A stretch of DNA of 64,000 nt from Diploptera punctata (lineage: Eukaryota; Arthropoda; Insecta; Blattodea; Blaberidae), in NCBI GenBank assembly GCA_030220185.1, contig JASPKZ010000425.1, forward strand, positions 893,501 to 957,500, in the 5' to 3' direction. Numbering within the stretch: position 1 is the first letter of the stretch; each line of letters starts with the position of its first letter. Under the pieces are notes generated by a model. The model ran no database searches. It saw only the letters and a program-made list of their open reading frames with translations, and was not told where the DNA came from. Shown piece after piece: positions 9,402-20,547 of the stretch. Both the position numbers and the translations under genes were made by a program.

Positions 9402-9444
9402 TGATACCGACGGTTTCAGACAAAATCATGTCCTTCTTCAGTCA
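9402..9444 (-). ncRNA. Hammerhead ribozyme, family E, consensus core
   Basis: Minus strand: TGA pairs with TCA (stem I). CTGAAGA is at 9435-9441. Stem II GGACA/TGTCT has 5 bp including a G-U pair. GAAA follows. Stem III ACC-GTC-GGT is a real hairpin, and the cut is predicted after A at 9405. All core positions match CUGANGA/GAAA. The codons T-E-E of the PLE tail encode the core. Confidence 0.75.
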
Positions 9445-9656
9445 TGACTTCCACTGATGAAATTTCGTGATTGTTGATTTCTTTAGTGACATCACTTCTT
9501 GTGCTGCCATCTTTCGTTGGGATTATAAACTTTGTAATCGATATTCCGGTGGATAAAAATGTAATTACAAAGGTTATAATCCCAACGAAATATGGCAGCA
9601 CAAGACGTGATGTCACTAAAGAAATCAACAATCATGGAATTTCATCAGTGGAAGCC

Positions 9657-9700
9657 ATGACTGAAGAAGGACATGATTTTGTCTGAAAGCGTCGGTATCA
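9657..9700 (+). ncRNA. Hammerhead ribozyme, family E, right arm
   Basis: CTGAAGA at 9661-9667, stem II as in the left arm, GAAA at 9685-9688. Stem III has one G-G mismatch (AGC..GGT). Cleavage is predicted after A9697, with TCA pairing TGA. The core is intact and stem III is weakened. Confidence 0.7.
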
Positions 9701-9789
9701 AAGAAGTTTGAAAATGTATGAGGTGAGTCGATTAAAATATGTTCTCCACTCACTATTAAACCTCATAGTGTTATTTCCTACCTACATAA

Positions 9790-10080
9790 TTTAATAAGAA
9801 TAGTTAAGTCTCATAGACTGTGAAGGGCAGGACATGTCGCATGAATTGAAAATGAAAGAGGGGTGGAAACTTCTTGTAGGAAACCCAAAAGGAAAGTTCT
9901 TACAGGAACACCAGATGAAAACTGCCCATAATGAGATGAGAGAATAACTTTAGCCATGATTCAAGGGAGATGAATTACACAGGAGATGATTGGAAAACAT
10001 TAGCTCAGATGTATGGAGAGCTTATGTCTGCAAGGTCATGGACCTTCACTTTAATAGTGCCAGTGAATTAGATAGTTAAT
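9790..10080 (+). pseudogene. LINE 3' remnant (RTE-like family)
   Basis: Broken frames match the C-terminal end of the family at 51935-52910 and 23040-23330: GRAGHVA, GWKLLVG, then 'tcatggaccttcactttaat' and 'gccagtgaattag' near the end. Several frameshifts are present. Confidence 0.6.
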
Positions 10081-10099
10081 TAGTACAATTTAATAACAT

Positions 10100-10800
10100 C
10101 TTCATAAGTAATGCCACGAGTGATTTCCAAATTATCTAGAGAATTTGGAAATCAAGAGTGGCATTTGTTAGGACTATTTAACGAATAACATTAAGCACTT
10201 TACTCACAAATCATTATTTAACTATAGTTATTTTAAAATATTTATATACTTAATGTAAACAGCGATGTTTGAAAACAAATTAGATACGATTGGTGCGCTT
10301 CATTTGCTTCTTTTGCTTATCACTGCAACCAGATCATATTATTTATTGCCAAAGGATCGCAATGTTGTAAGAATGCACCCTAGTGGAGAAATTTATAACT
10401 AACATTATAGGTATTAATTAATTTTATGTCCTATGATGTAAATATGTGAATTATCTTTTTTTACAACGTCATTCCCTGGAAAATAATTTGTTTAAGAAAA
10501 TGCAAACAGTGGTTTTTTTGTGGTATAATCAATTGTTACAAATGTTTTTATATTATCTATCACATGCGCTTTCTGTTGACATTCATGCACTATATATACA
10601 ATCTGGTAGCCGTATTTCTTCGAGAGTCAGTCACTACAAAATAATGCTATGACCTATTCAGAATGTTAAAAAGGAGGTGCTTTCTTTATTATGATAAACT
10701 TTAGTTGGTAAATTTTAGGCTAAACACGACTGTGATTGGTTGTAAATAAAAAATCATTGAAATGTGATTGGTCATTGACTCCCATTAAATAGTCAAAGAA
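10100..10800 (-). repeat. MITE-like repeat family M, copy 3
   Basis: Inverted relative to copy 2, including the terminal hairpin at 10110-10165 and the block 'attgccaaaggatcgcaatg'. It ends in 'gactcccattaaatagtc' and is non-coding. Confidence 0.75.
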
Positions 10801-10985
10801 AATGAATCAGTTATTTACACATCACCTCACATTTTGCTCTCTCATCTAAGACATGTTTCAAAAGACATTTCATTCATTCTCAACAAATCAAAAGTTGGTG
10901 TTTTGCTGAGAATGAAGGAAATATCCTTTAAAACATGTCTCAGGTGAGAGACCAAAATATGAGGTGAGATGTAAATAACCAATTC
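10801..10985. mobile_element. Ribozyme foldback with two decayed hammerheads
   Basis: Arms 'atcacctcacattttg' and 'aaaatatgaggtgagatg' enclose a minus-strand motif (10848-10885; TTGAGAA, GAAA, ACATGT) and a plus-strand motif (10904-10941; CTGAGAA, stem II AAGGA/TCCTT, ACATGT, but GAAA mutated to AAAA). The pairing of stem I next to the core is poor. Confidence 0.55.
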
Positions 10986-11344
10986 AATTTCTTTGATAAA
11001 ATACTTTAAAGAGTTACTTCCTCTCAATAATGCAATTAATAACATATTTTTAAATTGTTACCATTTTAGGAAATTGTTAAGTTATTAATTATGAATCATA
11101 CACAGAAATGTATAGACAGCAAGAGTTCGTAATTTATTCACTACTTGCTATTCAGAAATAACCTAGAAAATATAAAGACTTTTAGGGTCGTATGCAAATA
11201 CATTAGTCTCTACTCAAATTACTTCCAATCACTGGTGAGCTGAGATCGAATTAACGGCCGCCTTACCGGTCATGCATGAATGTTGACGTTTTCGTAATAT
11301 TGGCAACGAATTACCCAGAATTCTCAGCGATAAAACCACTTCCG

Positions 11345-11536
11345 TTATTTTCGTCTGCTATAGAGGAATGCATTTATGCTTGCATCCCGCAAATAATACC
11401 GTATACAAACACGTCTGCGGCACGCAATATTACGCCGATTCTCCTGTTCTTCCAGTTGAATTCTTTGGTAGACTCTATCAAATTCCTCTTCTCCGCGTAT
11501 ACCGAAAACATGATCGAAGTCTTCAAGGTCCGACAT
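11345..11536 (-). CDS. Unrecognised short reading frame, acidic then arginine-rich
   Basis: 63 residues: an acidic start (MSDLEDFDHVF), a charged helix (EEEFDRVYQRIQLEEQEN) and a basic RRRVCIRYYLRD segment. The GC content is higher than the surroundings and the frame is clean. It could be the N-terminal piece of a DDE transposase such as a Harbinger type, or a chance frame. Nothing downstream on the minus strand extends it, and I cannot assign a function. Confidence 0.25.
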   Translation of the reverse strand: MSDLEDFDHVFGIRGEEEFDRVYQRIQLEEQENRRNIACRRRVCIRYYLRDASINAFLYSRRK

Positions 11537-11639
11537 CTTGGATAAGTTTCAAACTACATCGGTTACCATCGGTTCCCTTTGGGATTTTCACATAAGTTTA
11601 TATCTTGAGCTACGATCTTAAGGTACCTTGTCAGGTAGC

Positions 11640-12055
11640 TTACAATTATTACCGCGTGAATAGATTTCTGAGTAAGAAAAATGTATTTGGATAAAACTTT
11701 ATCAGCAGAGAACGCCTTTTACTGTCTAATGCGTTCAAACATTCGACCCTTAATGTGGCACTTAAGTCAAATAGAATAGCCAGGAAGTTACTAAACTCTA
11801 AACACATTTATCTCGAAACTAAGATGGGCACATACATAATTGCTATTCTAGATGCCTCATTTAATGGAAATTGAAAACTAAAGAAAATTTAGCTCATATT
11901 TTTTTTTTGTAAATCTGAACTGCTATTTTCAAATATAAAAATATATGTAGGCAATATATCAACATCACTAAACAATAATCACAGAATCGAAGTAATTAAT
12001 ATTGGCATCTAAGAAGAGTTAGCGATTATATTCAAACCACAGTTAATTAGAGTTG
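11640..12055. other. Intronic sequence, nothing recognised
   Basis: No repeat or frame that I can support. It lies just downstream of the last visible fry exon on the minus strand. Confidence 0.4.
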
Positions 12056-12109
12056 TCAACAACATGCAATTGCCATGACAAAAAATAAAAAAATAAAGTT
12101 GTTTCCTAC

Positions 12110-12381
12110 CTTATCATCATGTGAAGCTAGAAGCATATCAAGCCATGGATATAGAACACCATCTTCTGCCAGACCTTGAGGATTGAAGCAAGGTCCACAG
12201 CATAGTAAAGCACTCATTGCCTGCAGAGCTGACAACTGAAGTTCTGAGCATGGCTTTTCTTCAATATCCTGACTTGAGCTCGTATGGCCAAGTGGGCGAC
12301 CAAATCGTCCACTCCATCCAGCAAACAATGTAAAAAGACTGCGACGTAAATCTCTCTTCAACAATGTGTGACAGGTTTCTA
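12110..12381 (-). CDS. fry: furry (fry) exon 7 of 7 visible
   Basis: Furry is a very large scaffold with MOR2/PAG1-type helical repeats that binds and activates NDR-family kinases with MOB proteins and shapes cell extensions, bristles and dendrites. This 272-base exon follows a TTGCAG acceptor, completes a codon from the preceding exon (phase 1) and ends in phase 0 at AAG before a GTAGGA donor (12109). Peptide landmarks are LLKRDLRRSLFTLFAGW, LQLSALQAMSALLCCGP and LYPWLDMLLASHDDK. These match the family's conserved RHSLF.LF..W and ALCCGP..DNVGL segment. The next expected exon is not in the window, so its intron exceeds 12.1 kb. Confidence 0.95.
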
Positions 12382-12529
12382 CTGCAATAAAAGCATTTTA
12401 ACACATAAACCTTCACTTCTGTGAAAATTAATTTTTCTTTAAATTTATTTAAATTAATCAATTTGTATAGAATTTAGCAATAAGCAGTGCTCTTTTACTA
12501 AAAAAAAAGAAAAGTGGAAGAGTCAGCAG

Positions 12530-12860
12530 TAGCTGCTCATGCTTGGTCTGAAAAAAGATCTACCAATTGATACAAAAGCTCGTTTAAATAAACAAATAGA
12601 AAGACAAAAAGAGCTCACGGTTTGGGAAAAAAATCCACATTCAAAAAACAAGAAAGAAAAACTTATGAATTTTGAAATTCCAGGGAATTTTTATTTGATC
12701 CGGAAGTTCATCGGTCCACCGACAGAGGGAGTAAGAAGCAGTTCTCCTGAACAACGTAACATCAGCCGACAAGATATAGATATTACTGAAGATGAAGCCA
12801 TCTAGGCTTTCAAACGGTATAATTATAAGATTGGATATGAGGTGATGTATAAAGAATTTT
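12530..12860 (+). pseudogene. PLE C-terminal tail remnant in a fry intron
   Basis: The frame 12539-12805 contains LNKQIERQKELTVWEKN, LMNFEIPGNF, LIRKFIGPPTEG and ends DITEDEAI at TAG 12803-12805. It lies less than 200 bp upstream (gene sense) of fry exon 7. The T-E-D codons form the hammerhead core at 12786-12792. Confidence 0.75.
12781..12823 (+). ncRNA. Hammerhead with intact CUGAAGA but G12 mutated
   Basis: Stem I ATTA/TAAT (4 bp), CTGAAGA at 12786-12792, stem II AAGCC (12795-12799) with GGCTT (12805-12809). GAAA reads CAAA, so the catalytic G12 is C. The predicted cut after A12819 is probably dead. Confidence 0.6.
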
Positions 12861-12887
12861 AATTTAAATCTTAAATTTTAAGTGCCT

Positions 12888-12965
12888 AGATAGCTTAATG
12901 GTTAGAGCACTGAACAGAAAACCAAATATCCCCAGATTAGGCATAAATTTTTCTCTCAAAATATT
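12888..12965 (+). repeat. Decayed tRNA-like element
   Basis: The A-box half 'tagcttaatggttagagcac' is clear. The B box has decayed, and the 3' flank 'ataaatttttctctc' is the family hallmark. Confidence 0.5.
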
Positions 12966-13253
12966 GATTTGTCATTCGATGTAAGTGATAAATTTAAAAA
13001 AAAAAACTTGAAAATTTAAATATGATTTTTTTGCCTTAGATGCCAGGATTACAAAACATTAGATCCGAAGATAGATAAAATACAAACTACACAAATACTA
13101 ATATATTCAACTAAAAAGGGAGAAAACTTTAATTTCGATTTATGTGTTTTACAGATTTCACTGATATTTAAACGTCTCACATTCTAGACTCCAGAAAACA
13201 AAATACACATTAACCAAGCTACAAGAAAATTTTCATTAAAAAATGCAACTTAC

Positions 13254-13423
13254 ATGAAAAACTTTTGATCATCTTCCGAATAAAATTGCAAAAATGTAAT
13301 TTAATATCTCTCACAGCTGGAACTTCTTTATCTGCTTCATTTTCAAGATAGAGACGAGCTCCATCGATGTATTCAACAAATGTAGGATGAAGAGATTGAG
13401 TATCTCTATCTAGTACAGACTGG
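13254..13423 (-). CDS. fry: furry (fry) exon 6 of 7 visible
   Basis: This 170-base exon lies between a TTTTACAG acceptor and a GTAAGT donor. It enters in phase 2 (AG from the preceding exon plus C gives Ser) and leaves in phase 1. The peptide contains [34 protein letters not shown] and MIKSFS, matching the family's LLEYVDLTRQ.LE and LKDIR.HF block. The intron to exon 7 is only 872 bp and holds a PLE tail and a tRNA-like remnant. Confidence 0.95.
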
Positions 13424-13454
13424 CTGTAAAATAAAAAAAGCATAAACAATTTAT

Positions 13455-13655
13455 TAATATTTAATTTTAGGAAGTGATATTTCGAGGTTATTTTAATTAT
13501 ATTATTTTTAGTCTGATCATCTTACCTCAATATTAATGTTGATTTGTTCTTGAACATGTTTCAAAACAATTCTGTTTTATTGTCAGCTTGTCCAGACAAC
13601 ATTAATATTAAGGTAAGATGATCAGACTAAAAATAATATAATTTATTAATATATT
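13455..13655. mobile_element. Ribozyme foldback family D
   Basis: Inverted arms share 'catcttacctcaatattaat' and 'agtctgatcatcttac'. The outer block 'ttttaggaagtgatatttcg' is shared with 57066-57239 and 63570-63670. It lies 30 bp from fry exon 6. Confidence 0.65.
13549..13590 (-). ncRNA. Hammerhead-like motif, family D
   Basis: Minus strand: CTGACAA (G8 changed), stem II AAAACA/TGTTTT with loop GAAT, GAAA, and palindromic ACATGT stem III. Only one base pair of stem I is adjacent to the core. Confidence 0.5.
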
Positions 13656-13659
13656 ATGA

Positions 13660-14505
13660 AATTTTTGTGTTTTTGAATAATATTAAAATGAAGTTGTATT
13701 CTCAACGTGCACATGCAGAGGGGTTGGGTAATTAATTCCAGTTACTTGATGTACAATTTAGTGATCATAATTTGTGACAATTACATAGACTGTTGTTATC
13801 CAAGAGCTGGATATTATAATGTAGCTAAGGGAAGATAGCACTGCTAAGTTGTGACAGAGAGTGGAAACAATGTCATGGGGATTATGGGATAGGTATAAGT
13901 ACATCATTTTCCTCCTAATTTTATATCACATATAAATACATAATTTTTTGGTCAATATAAACACACAACTTACTGACTACACCCTATAAAGATTCTAGAG
14001 GTGAAATGACCTAAATGTTAAAGCATCTATAAATAAGAATTAAGTAAAAAAAATCAAAGTTATAATTAGTTTTATTACTCTCATTTGTGCTTCTACCTAA
14101 TTAAGAATCTTGCATCCCAGTAGAATGTTATATTATAGTTTTTTTTATTATTATTCAGCTTCCTACACATGAGGTCAGAATTCATAGATATTCTTCGTGC
14201 ATTCATCTGAGTTAAAACTTTAAATTTGTACAGATAGGCACCAAACAGTCATGTCCTGTTTTTAATCTGTCTGTATCTTGCCACTGCTTCTTTATGTGAC
14301 ATTTTATTGTTATTGGTCAATCTAGATGGATATTGGACCACTGTTCATCTGTGATAGCATTTATTCTTAATTTATTTTTTTAATAATGTTTTTAATTTAT
14401 GTGCTTCCCCTATGTGATTTGTTTTATATATGGTGGTTCCTTTTTTTCTATTATATCTGCCTCTCATTACCACAGGAGAATTTATCCATTGTAATGCTAA
14501 AGTAA
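13660..14505. other. Intronic sequence; possible LINE debris at 14140-14480
   Basis: 14140-14300 on the minus strand resembles the post-RNase-H end of the LINEs at 49588-49833, but with many stops. The rest shows nothing recognisable. Confidence 0.35.
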
Positions 14506-14509
14506 AAGT

Positions 14510-14808
14510 AAAGTGATCCCACAACAGGCCCGGAGGCCCTTGGGGTAGTAGGAGGTTATAAGGCTCCCACTTTTTCTAGACAATCGGTACTTTATGTCAG
14601 CCGGGTTGTCAGCCCTGCGTGACGGCCGCCTTTACCCCCAGAACAAGCGTCTGGTACTCATTTCCGTTAGAGGCTGAGTCGACCCCAGGGCCATAGTGCC
14701 GCCAGAGGGTTTGGGTCAGTTTAAAAATCCTGACCCTAACGGGACTTGAACCCTCGACCCTCCGGCTTGTAGCTCAGTGCCTTAACCACTACGCTACGGC
14801 GTGCCCCC
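14510..14808 (-). repeat. tRNA-derived SINE, family 1
   Basis: Minus orientation: a tRNA-like head with A box TAGCGTAGTGG and B box GGTTCAAGTCC, then a body with 'ctaacggaaatgagtaccag' and 'gtcacgcagggctgacaacc', and a TTACTTTA-type tail. Other copies are at 22372-22710 and 33357-33592. Confidence 0.85.
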
Positions 14809-14879
14809 ATCAATTGTATTGCTACTTGTTTAATTTTTATTAAATATTGTAGTTATATTTGAAAAGAAATATATATGCC

Positions 14880-16489
14880 TAGACTGGGGATTTTCTTTTC
14901 AAATGTAATTTGTCCATCATTAAGATGTTTAAAAACGAATAATATTAACATTAAAATATTGTAGTGTTTTTTCTTTTTTTTTTCTCAAAATAGTTTGTAT
15001 TTTTGGTGTTTTATTGGGGGCAATTGTCTGAATAACTGATATAGAATCCAACAAAATCACCACTTTTTTCAAATTCATTTTACCAATATAATAGTTGTGT
15101 TAAAAAAGTATAAAATAGTTTAACATTCTCTTCAAAACTATTTTGTTCTTACCAACAGCCAAGTAATGACTAAATACTTCTGAAAAAACTCCTATCCCTA
15201 TTCCTTCTTCGTCGGTTATAAGAGAACATATCTATATATACTGTATACTCTAAGCCATTGTTCTGGTGGATATAATTGTGTTAAGAGTTTCTAGAGTAAG
15301 TTGCTTCAGAAACTCAACTGAATATGTCTTCTTATTTGTTTCATCCGACAATTCATGGTTTTATGTTTCATTTCCTGTACTCAAAATGCTGGGCTGAACA
15401 GATGTGAGATCGGAACAGGCAGACACCTAATCCGTGAAAGAAGATGTTACGATAATTTTTGTCCTGTTTCATATTGGATTTTTATATTTTATGTATTTGA
15501 ATCCTTCTTGCATGTAACATACTGTCATCTGAATGTTGCCAGTCATATCATTAAAAGCATGGAATTGCGCACCTGTATCCTGTTTGTTATAAAGAAAGGG
15601 GAACCACTATTATTTTGAATATGTCAGCATTTATTTGTAAGTTTGTAGTATTGTTAATATCCTTGGATGATTTCATTGGCATCCAATCCAAAGTGTTTAG
15701 AAATGATGTAATGTAACATCCGATTCATTGCCTATATTCCCCTTCTCAGATAGGCATGTTACAGTAATGCCAACATAATTTTCTTTATTTGTTTCATCCC
15801 TCCTTCTTTTGTCTTCTGTAGTAGCGTCACTTTCAGTTCAGCTCACGGCTAGGATAGATGGCTGGGGTATCTGAAGTCCGGGGGACGTCCTCGATAACAA
15901 CGTAGTCGCCATAAGTAGATGGCAATTGTCAAACTAACTCGGCCTAGGGGTGTTTGACTGAGACTTGACATGTGAGAGTTGTAGGTGGTGTAACACTCAC
16001 AGTTTGACGTGTCCAAGGCGGTTGGTGCGGGTGCCTGGGGTCTGTGGGGTCATCCTCGTAAACAACGATAATGCCATATGTGAGATGGCGGAGAAAAGAA
16101 GCAAAAGATTTCTTCAATATGTGTGTGTGAAATATTGTAGTAAAAGTGAAAGGTGGAGAGTTGAAATAGTTAAATTACATGCAAGATGGACTTGTGCATC
16201 AAATAGTTAATAAATATATTGTCCTTAAAAAAGAACTGGTCCTCCAATTATTTAAATAAACATTCCTGGACAAATTCATAATTTATTTTATTTCTTGGAC
16301 TAAATTCTACATCGTGTTAATGTGGGGGTCACAAAATAAACCAGCCCCTCCCTAAATTGAACTACCAGAGTATCACTCCCAATTTAATAGAAGATGATGA
16401 TGATTTTCTGTACTCTAGGGGAAATGATGGAACTTTCAACTTCTGCAGATAGTTATTAGTTACATACATATACACATACATACATACAT
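14880..16489. other. Intronic sequence, mostly unrecognised
   Basis: 14872-14925 is a tRNA-like remnant lacking its middle. 15840-16080 is more GC-rich, with two similar blocks ('gggacgtcctcgataacaac' and 'gtcatcctcgtaaacaacg') that suggest an unknown repeat. No gene is supported. Confidence 0.35.
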
Positions 16490-16985
16490 ACATAGTGTTC
16501 TGCCTTAAAAACAGGTCTTTCATTGCAAACTCAGCATTCTCCACTCTTTCCTTAACTCAATCTTCCTTTTTGTATCTGCATACAAAGCATTTATTTTAAT
16601 ATCATCTATCATCTGATGTTATTTTCTCCCTATAACCTCCTTTCCATTGACCATACTTTCTAGGGCATCTGTCAGCAGGTTTCTTCTTAGCCAGTGGCCA
16701 ATCCAATTTATTTTCCTCTTCTTTATGAGTTCAAGCATTGTTCTTCCCTAACCTACTCTGTCTAGCGCATCTTTATTTTTTTATGTTGTCTGTCCATTTT
16801 ATATGCTCCATCCTTCTCCATATCCACATCTCAAAAGCTTCCAGTTGCTTTTTCTCATTACATCGTAATGTCCAAGTCTCTGCACCATAAAATGCTACAC
16901 TTCACTAGCCCCTTTCATAATTCTTCTCCTTTTATTAACTTTTAATATTTCTCTCATCATTCCACATTGTTTCAAAATCCTCCAC
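16490..16985 (-). pseudogene. Non-LTR retrotransposon C-terminal remnant
   Basis: Minus-strand fragments read QRLGHYDVM, LDRVREE, RGKWIGLATG-like and LEGMV.GKR..GRR, with stops in between. This is the usual post-polymerase segment of RTE-like LINEs. Confidence 0.55.
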
Positions 16986-17239
16986 ATACAGTTATGTTAC
17001 AATATTGCTAAATAGTCCCACCCTACATATTTGTCTCTGAACATAATACAATTATACATTACCTACATAACATATTCTACTGAAATGGTGCATAAACTGA
17101 AAATATATCAAATTATGCCACTTATCTGTATAGTGTTGAAAATAAAACACAAAATGTAAACTGACTTGGAACACATGCACATATATGCATTATTTAAAAT
17201 GTAACTGATCATATAAAGTAAATAATAATAGTTACATAC

Positions 17240-17389
17240 CTGATACCAAATGTTCCATACTCTGCAATAAGTTCAAACACTCTGACCAACTGTAATCTCA
17301 AAGCATCTCGTCTGCGCCTCCTCCTCATATTTTCCTGTTTTCTGTCAACAGCCTCTCTGATATAAATTACTAGTTCTTCCATTAAATCT
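17240..17389 (-). CDS. fry: furry (fry) exon 5 of 7 visible
   Basis: A 150-base exon with a TTACAG acceptor and GTATGT donor, entered and left in phase 2. The peptide [18 protein letters not shown] followed by [18 protein letters not shown] and VFELIAEYG matches the highly conserved IKEALERRPENMKRRRRRD segment of FRY proteins, including its basic run. It continues directly from exon 4 (EALK) into exon 6. Confidence 0.97.
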
Positions 17390-17614
17390 CTGTAACAAAA
17401 GAAGTCAGCTATAGAGAAGGAAAACTATGAACTTAAAATGGGAATTAATATATATAGATGAGCCATCTATAAGCAATCGTTAACCAACAACTAAAGAGAA
17501 AAATTTCACCCTAAATTGGTATTTGAACCCATTATGTGTTAGTGTTCTACCGTTGAGTTACTCAGGAAACTCCTTGACCAAGAACAAATTTCTCTCTCTT
17601 TAATAACATGTCCC

Positions 17615-18033
17615 TGTGATAGGGAAACATAATTCATGACTGACTGACTGACTGACTGACTGACTATGTCCCATCCATTCCTAGTGGGAACATGGGTGCT
17701 CCCCAGTGGGAGTTTCTTAACCAAGTTTAATTTAGTTATGCTTATTTACTTATAGATGTCAATGAGTGACTTGTGGTTAGCACATTGCCTCACTTAGACA
17801 TCTTGTAGGCAACTAAGGCATTACTTGGATGGGTGAAGGTCGGTTAAATTTTGCACAGAGGCCTTTTTTATTCAGTTCTTTAACGAGCCTGAAAATCTTT
17901 AGACTCGGGACCCACAGTTTATAGACCCTCCTGCAGGATTTATACCTTGGATTTTTCCATCCACGGCTGGGTTGAACCTGTGTCCCTTGGAACTAGAAGC
18001 AAGGAACATGATTGCTAGCCCACCATGGCCGAC
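17615..18033 (-). repeat. tRNA-derived SINE, family 4
   Basis: Same architecture as 58395-58785, including 'gagcctgaaaatcttcagac'-like and 'tggatttttccatcc' blocks and a minus-strand tRNA-like head ending near 18033. A GACT microsatellite (17637-17665) lies in the tail. Confidence 0.75.
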
Positions 18034-18199
18034 TAATTCATAATGCAATATTGAAAAACTACTTTTTGATCATATGAAAATAAAAACAAGTACAGAATTA
18101 GACAGTGAACTGACTTGGGACATAATATTTGAATTTATTTTAAAATACAATAGGAAGTAACATTAAGAGGTTTTGAACTTTTATAGGAATAAAAAATCA

Positions 18200-19668
18200 G
18201 GAATTTAACATAAGTAATGCCATGAATGATTTCCAAATTGTCAATAAATTCACGACTCACGAAGTGAGGAGTGAATTTATCTAGATAATTTGGAAATCAA
18301 GAGTGGCATTTGTTAGGACTATTTAACAAATAAAATTAAGGTGAGGAGTGAATTTATCTAGATAATTTGGAAATCAAGAGTGGCATTTGTTAGGACTATT
18401 TAAAAATAAAATTAAGCTGTTTACTCACAAATCATTATTTAAGTATAGTTATTTTAAAATATTTATATATTTAATGTAAACGGCAATGTTTGAAAACAAA
18501 TGAGAAATGATTGGTACGCTTCATTTCCTTCCTTTGTTCATCACTGCAACCAGATCATAATATTATTTATTGCCAAAGGATCGCAATATTGTAAGAATGC
18601 ACCCTAGTGGAGAAATTTATAACCAATGTTATAAGTATTAATTAATTTGATGTCCTATGATGTAAATATGTCAATTTTATTTTTCTGCAACGTGATTTCC
18701 TGGAAAATAATTCGTTTAAGAAAGTGCAAACAGTGTTTTTTTTTTTTTTTTTGTGGTATAATCAATTGTTACAAATGTTTTTATATTATCTATCGCATGC
18801 ACTTTCTGCTGACATTCATGCACTATATATACAATCTGGTAGCCGTATTTCTTAGAGGGTCAGTCACTGCAAAATAATGCTATGACCTATTCAGAATGTT
18901 AAAAAGGAGGTGCTTTCTTTATTATGACTATTTAACTCATGCCCCAAATGGGACTCAATGGCCAATCACGTTTAAATGATTTCTGTTTTACAACCAATCA
19001 GAGTTGTGTTTCACGAAATATTTATCAGTGTTATAATTACCATATTAAAGAAAGCTCCTCCTTTTAATATTCCGAACAGGTCTGACCATTATTTTGCAGT
19101 GATTGAGCCTGTAAGAAATACGGCTACCAGATTGTATATATAGTGCATAGATGTCAATACATAGCGCTTACAGGAGTTATTATAAAAACATTTGTAGCAA
19201 TTTATTATACCACCAAAAAAATAAACCACTGTTTGCACTTTCTTAAATGTATTTTTTCCCAGACAATAATCCAGAAAAATCTAATTGTCATATTTACATC
19301 ATACGACATCAGAAATGAATTAATATACAGTTTGATGTGTTTCATTTTTTCTCCACTAGAGAGCATTCTTACAATATTGCGTTCCTTTGGCAATAAATAG
19401 TATGATCTGGTTGCAGTGATAAACAAAAGAAGCAGATGAAGCATACCTAACGCTTCTCATTTGTTTTCAAACATCGCCGTTTACATTAAATATATACATA
19501 TTTTAAAATAACTATAGTTAAATAATGATTTGTGAGTAAACAGCTTAATTTTATTCGTTAAATAGTCCTAACAAATGCCACTCTTGATTTCCAAATTCTC
19601 TAGATAAATTCACGACTCACTTTATCAATAATTTGGAAATGACTCGTGGCATTACTTATGATAAACTT
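18200..19668. repeat. Two repeat M copies, one inserted in the other
   Basis: 18200-18926 is a minus copy whose 3' part stops at 'tttattatga'. A plus copy (18927-19667) follows, after which the first resumes ('taaactttagttggtaaatt'). A 90-bp block of the terminal hairpin is duplicated at 18258-18330 and 18342-18405. Confidence 0.7.
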
Positions 19669-19797
19669 TAGTTGGTAAATTGATTAGATATCTCTAAAAT
19701 TTTATTCTGGAGACAGATTTTACTTTGTATGGGGTCCTTCCCATGAAATGCCATAATTTTAGTTTTGTTAATTGATATTTCCATATTAAATTAACTA

Positions 19798-20000
19798 TGG
19801 GAAATAACATTATGAGGTTTTCAATTAATAAAAATGAATTACATGAGTCATATCTCATCTCATATTTCGTGTTCTTCAAGCACGGAAACTGCAGTTTTCA
19901 AGAGGAATCCCTCCCATCTTCAGCCATCATCATGACTGTGCAGTTTCCGTGCTTGAAGAACATGACATATGAGGTGAGATATGACTCGTTTAATAAATTT
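19798..20000. mobile_element. PLE-end foldback with one intact hammerhead
   Basis: Arms 'catatctcatctcatatttc' and 'acatatgaggtgagatatga' flank the motif. The right arm keeps only the 3' half of the ribozyme. The left outer block 'gggaaataacattatgaggt' is the PLE terminal signature. It lies 70 bp from fry exon 4. Confidence 0.65.
19882..19928 (-). ncRNA. Hammerhead ribozyme, consensus core
   Basis: Minus strand: CTGAAGA at 19917-19923, stem II GGGAGG/CCTCTT with two G-U pairs, GAAA at 19896-19899, palindromic AACTGCAGTT stem III. The predicted cut is after U at 19886, and GG/CC plus a G-U pair form stem I. The motif lies on the same strand as fry, in the fry intron, so it would be transcribed in fry pre-mRNA. 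Confidence 0.72.
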
Positions 20001-20069
20001 TATTCCATTTTCTCATAGTTCTCTACTAAAATTCTGTACAATTATAAATTTAATAGCTTTAACACTCAC

Positions 20070-20240
20070 TTTAGAGCTTCAGAATTAACTTTCCCAAGAG
20101 CATGTACTGCTGCATCTCTGATATCCACAGTTTCACAGCGAAGAAGTGGAACCACTAATTTATACAGTCCTGAAGGTGACACATTACCTCCAGGGGATTT
20201 ATTATCATTGCGCTCTGTAGTCAGACTGTCAGGTGAGGAA
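20070..20240 (-). CDS. fry: furry (fry) exon 4 of 7 visible
   Basis: A 171-base exon between a TTATAG acceptor and a GTGAGT donor, phase 2 at both ends. The peptide [18 protein letters not shown] then [19 protein letters not shown] and [13 protein letters not shown] corresponds to the family's PDSGYS, SPSSLFKHIVPMMRSE and LGRTN landmarks. The preceding intron is about 37.9 kb, and the join to exon 3 restores a Ser codon. Confidence 0.96.
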
Positions 20241-20244
20241 CTAT

Positions 20245-20545
20245 AAAACAGAACAATATATTACAAAAAATGAAAATACATAAAATTTAATCACATGATG
20301 CATACAAAAAACTTCAACATGATATGAAACAGATTACGAAAATAAAAGAACTCTAAATATTTTTAAAAATAAAAATTTAGGTTAAATTAATAGCAATAAA
20401 ATAACACTGTGCTTCAGTATAATTGTAGTTGAGACAGAAAATTCTACTACAACAGAGCTAATAGGAAAATAATTAAATCTTACGATCACGTAGGAAGTTT
20501 CAAAGGGCAAATATTAAGGAAAAAATGAATCTAAAAAATGTTCTC
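20245..20545. other. Start of the 37.9-kb intron, nothing recognised
   Basis: Plain AT-rich sequence without a frame or repeat that I know. Confidence 0.4.
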
Positions 20546-20547
20546 AA

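Larger units (their letters stand above)
9372..9735. mobile_element. Foldback of two PLE tails (family E)
   Basis: Arms of about 160 bp (9372-9537, 9571-9735) carry the same PLE-like tail in opposite directions, ending MTEEGHDFV. Each arm ends in a hammerhead and then 'tatgaggtgagt'. The short reading frames on both strands (9416-9631 minus, 9471-9686 plus) are the two arms of one palindrome and not separate genes. Confidence 0.75.

Noticed and set aside
9416..9686. Two overlapping opposite-strand genes of 71 residues
   Set aside because: They are the two arms of one palindrome, so each frame mirrors the other. The sequence is a PLE tail.
11345..11536. N-terminus of a Harbinger transposase
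   Set aside because: Only a loose impression from acidic and arginine-rich segments; no catalytic residues follow, so I kept it as unrecognised.
16465..16495. Regulatory CATA repeat
   Set aside because: A plain microsatellite without supporting context.
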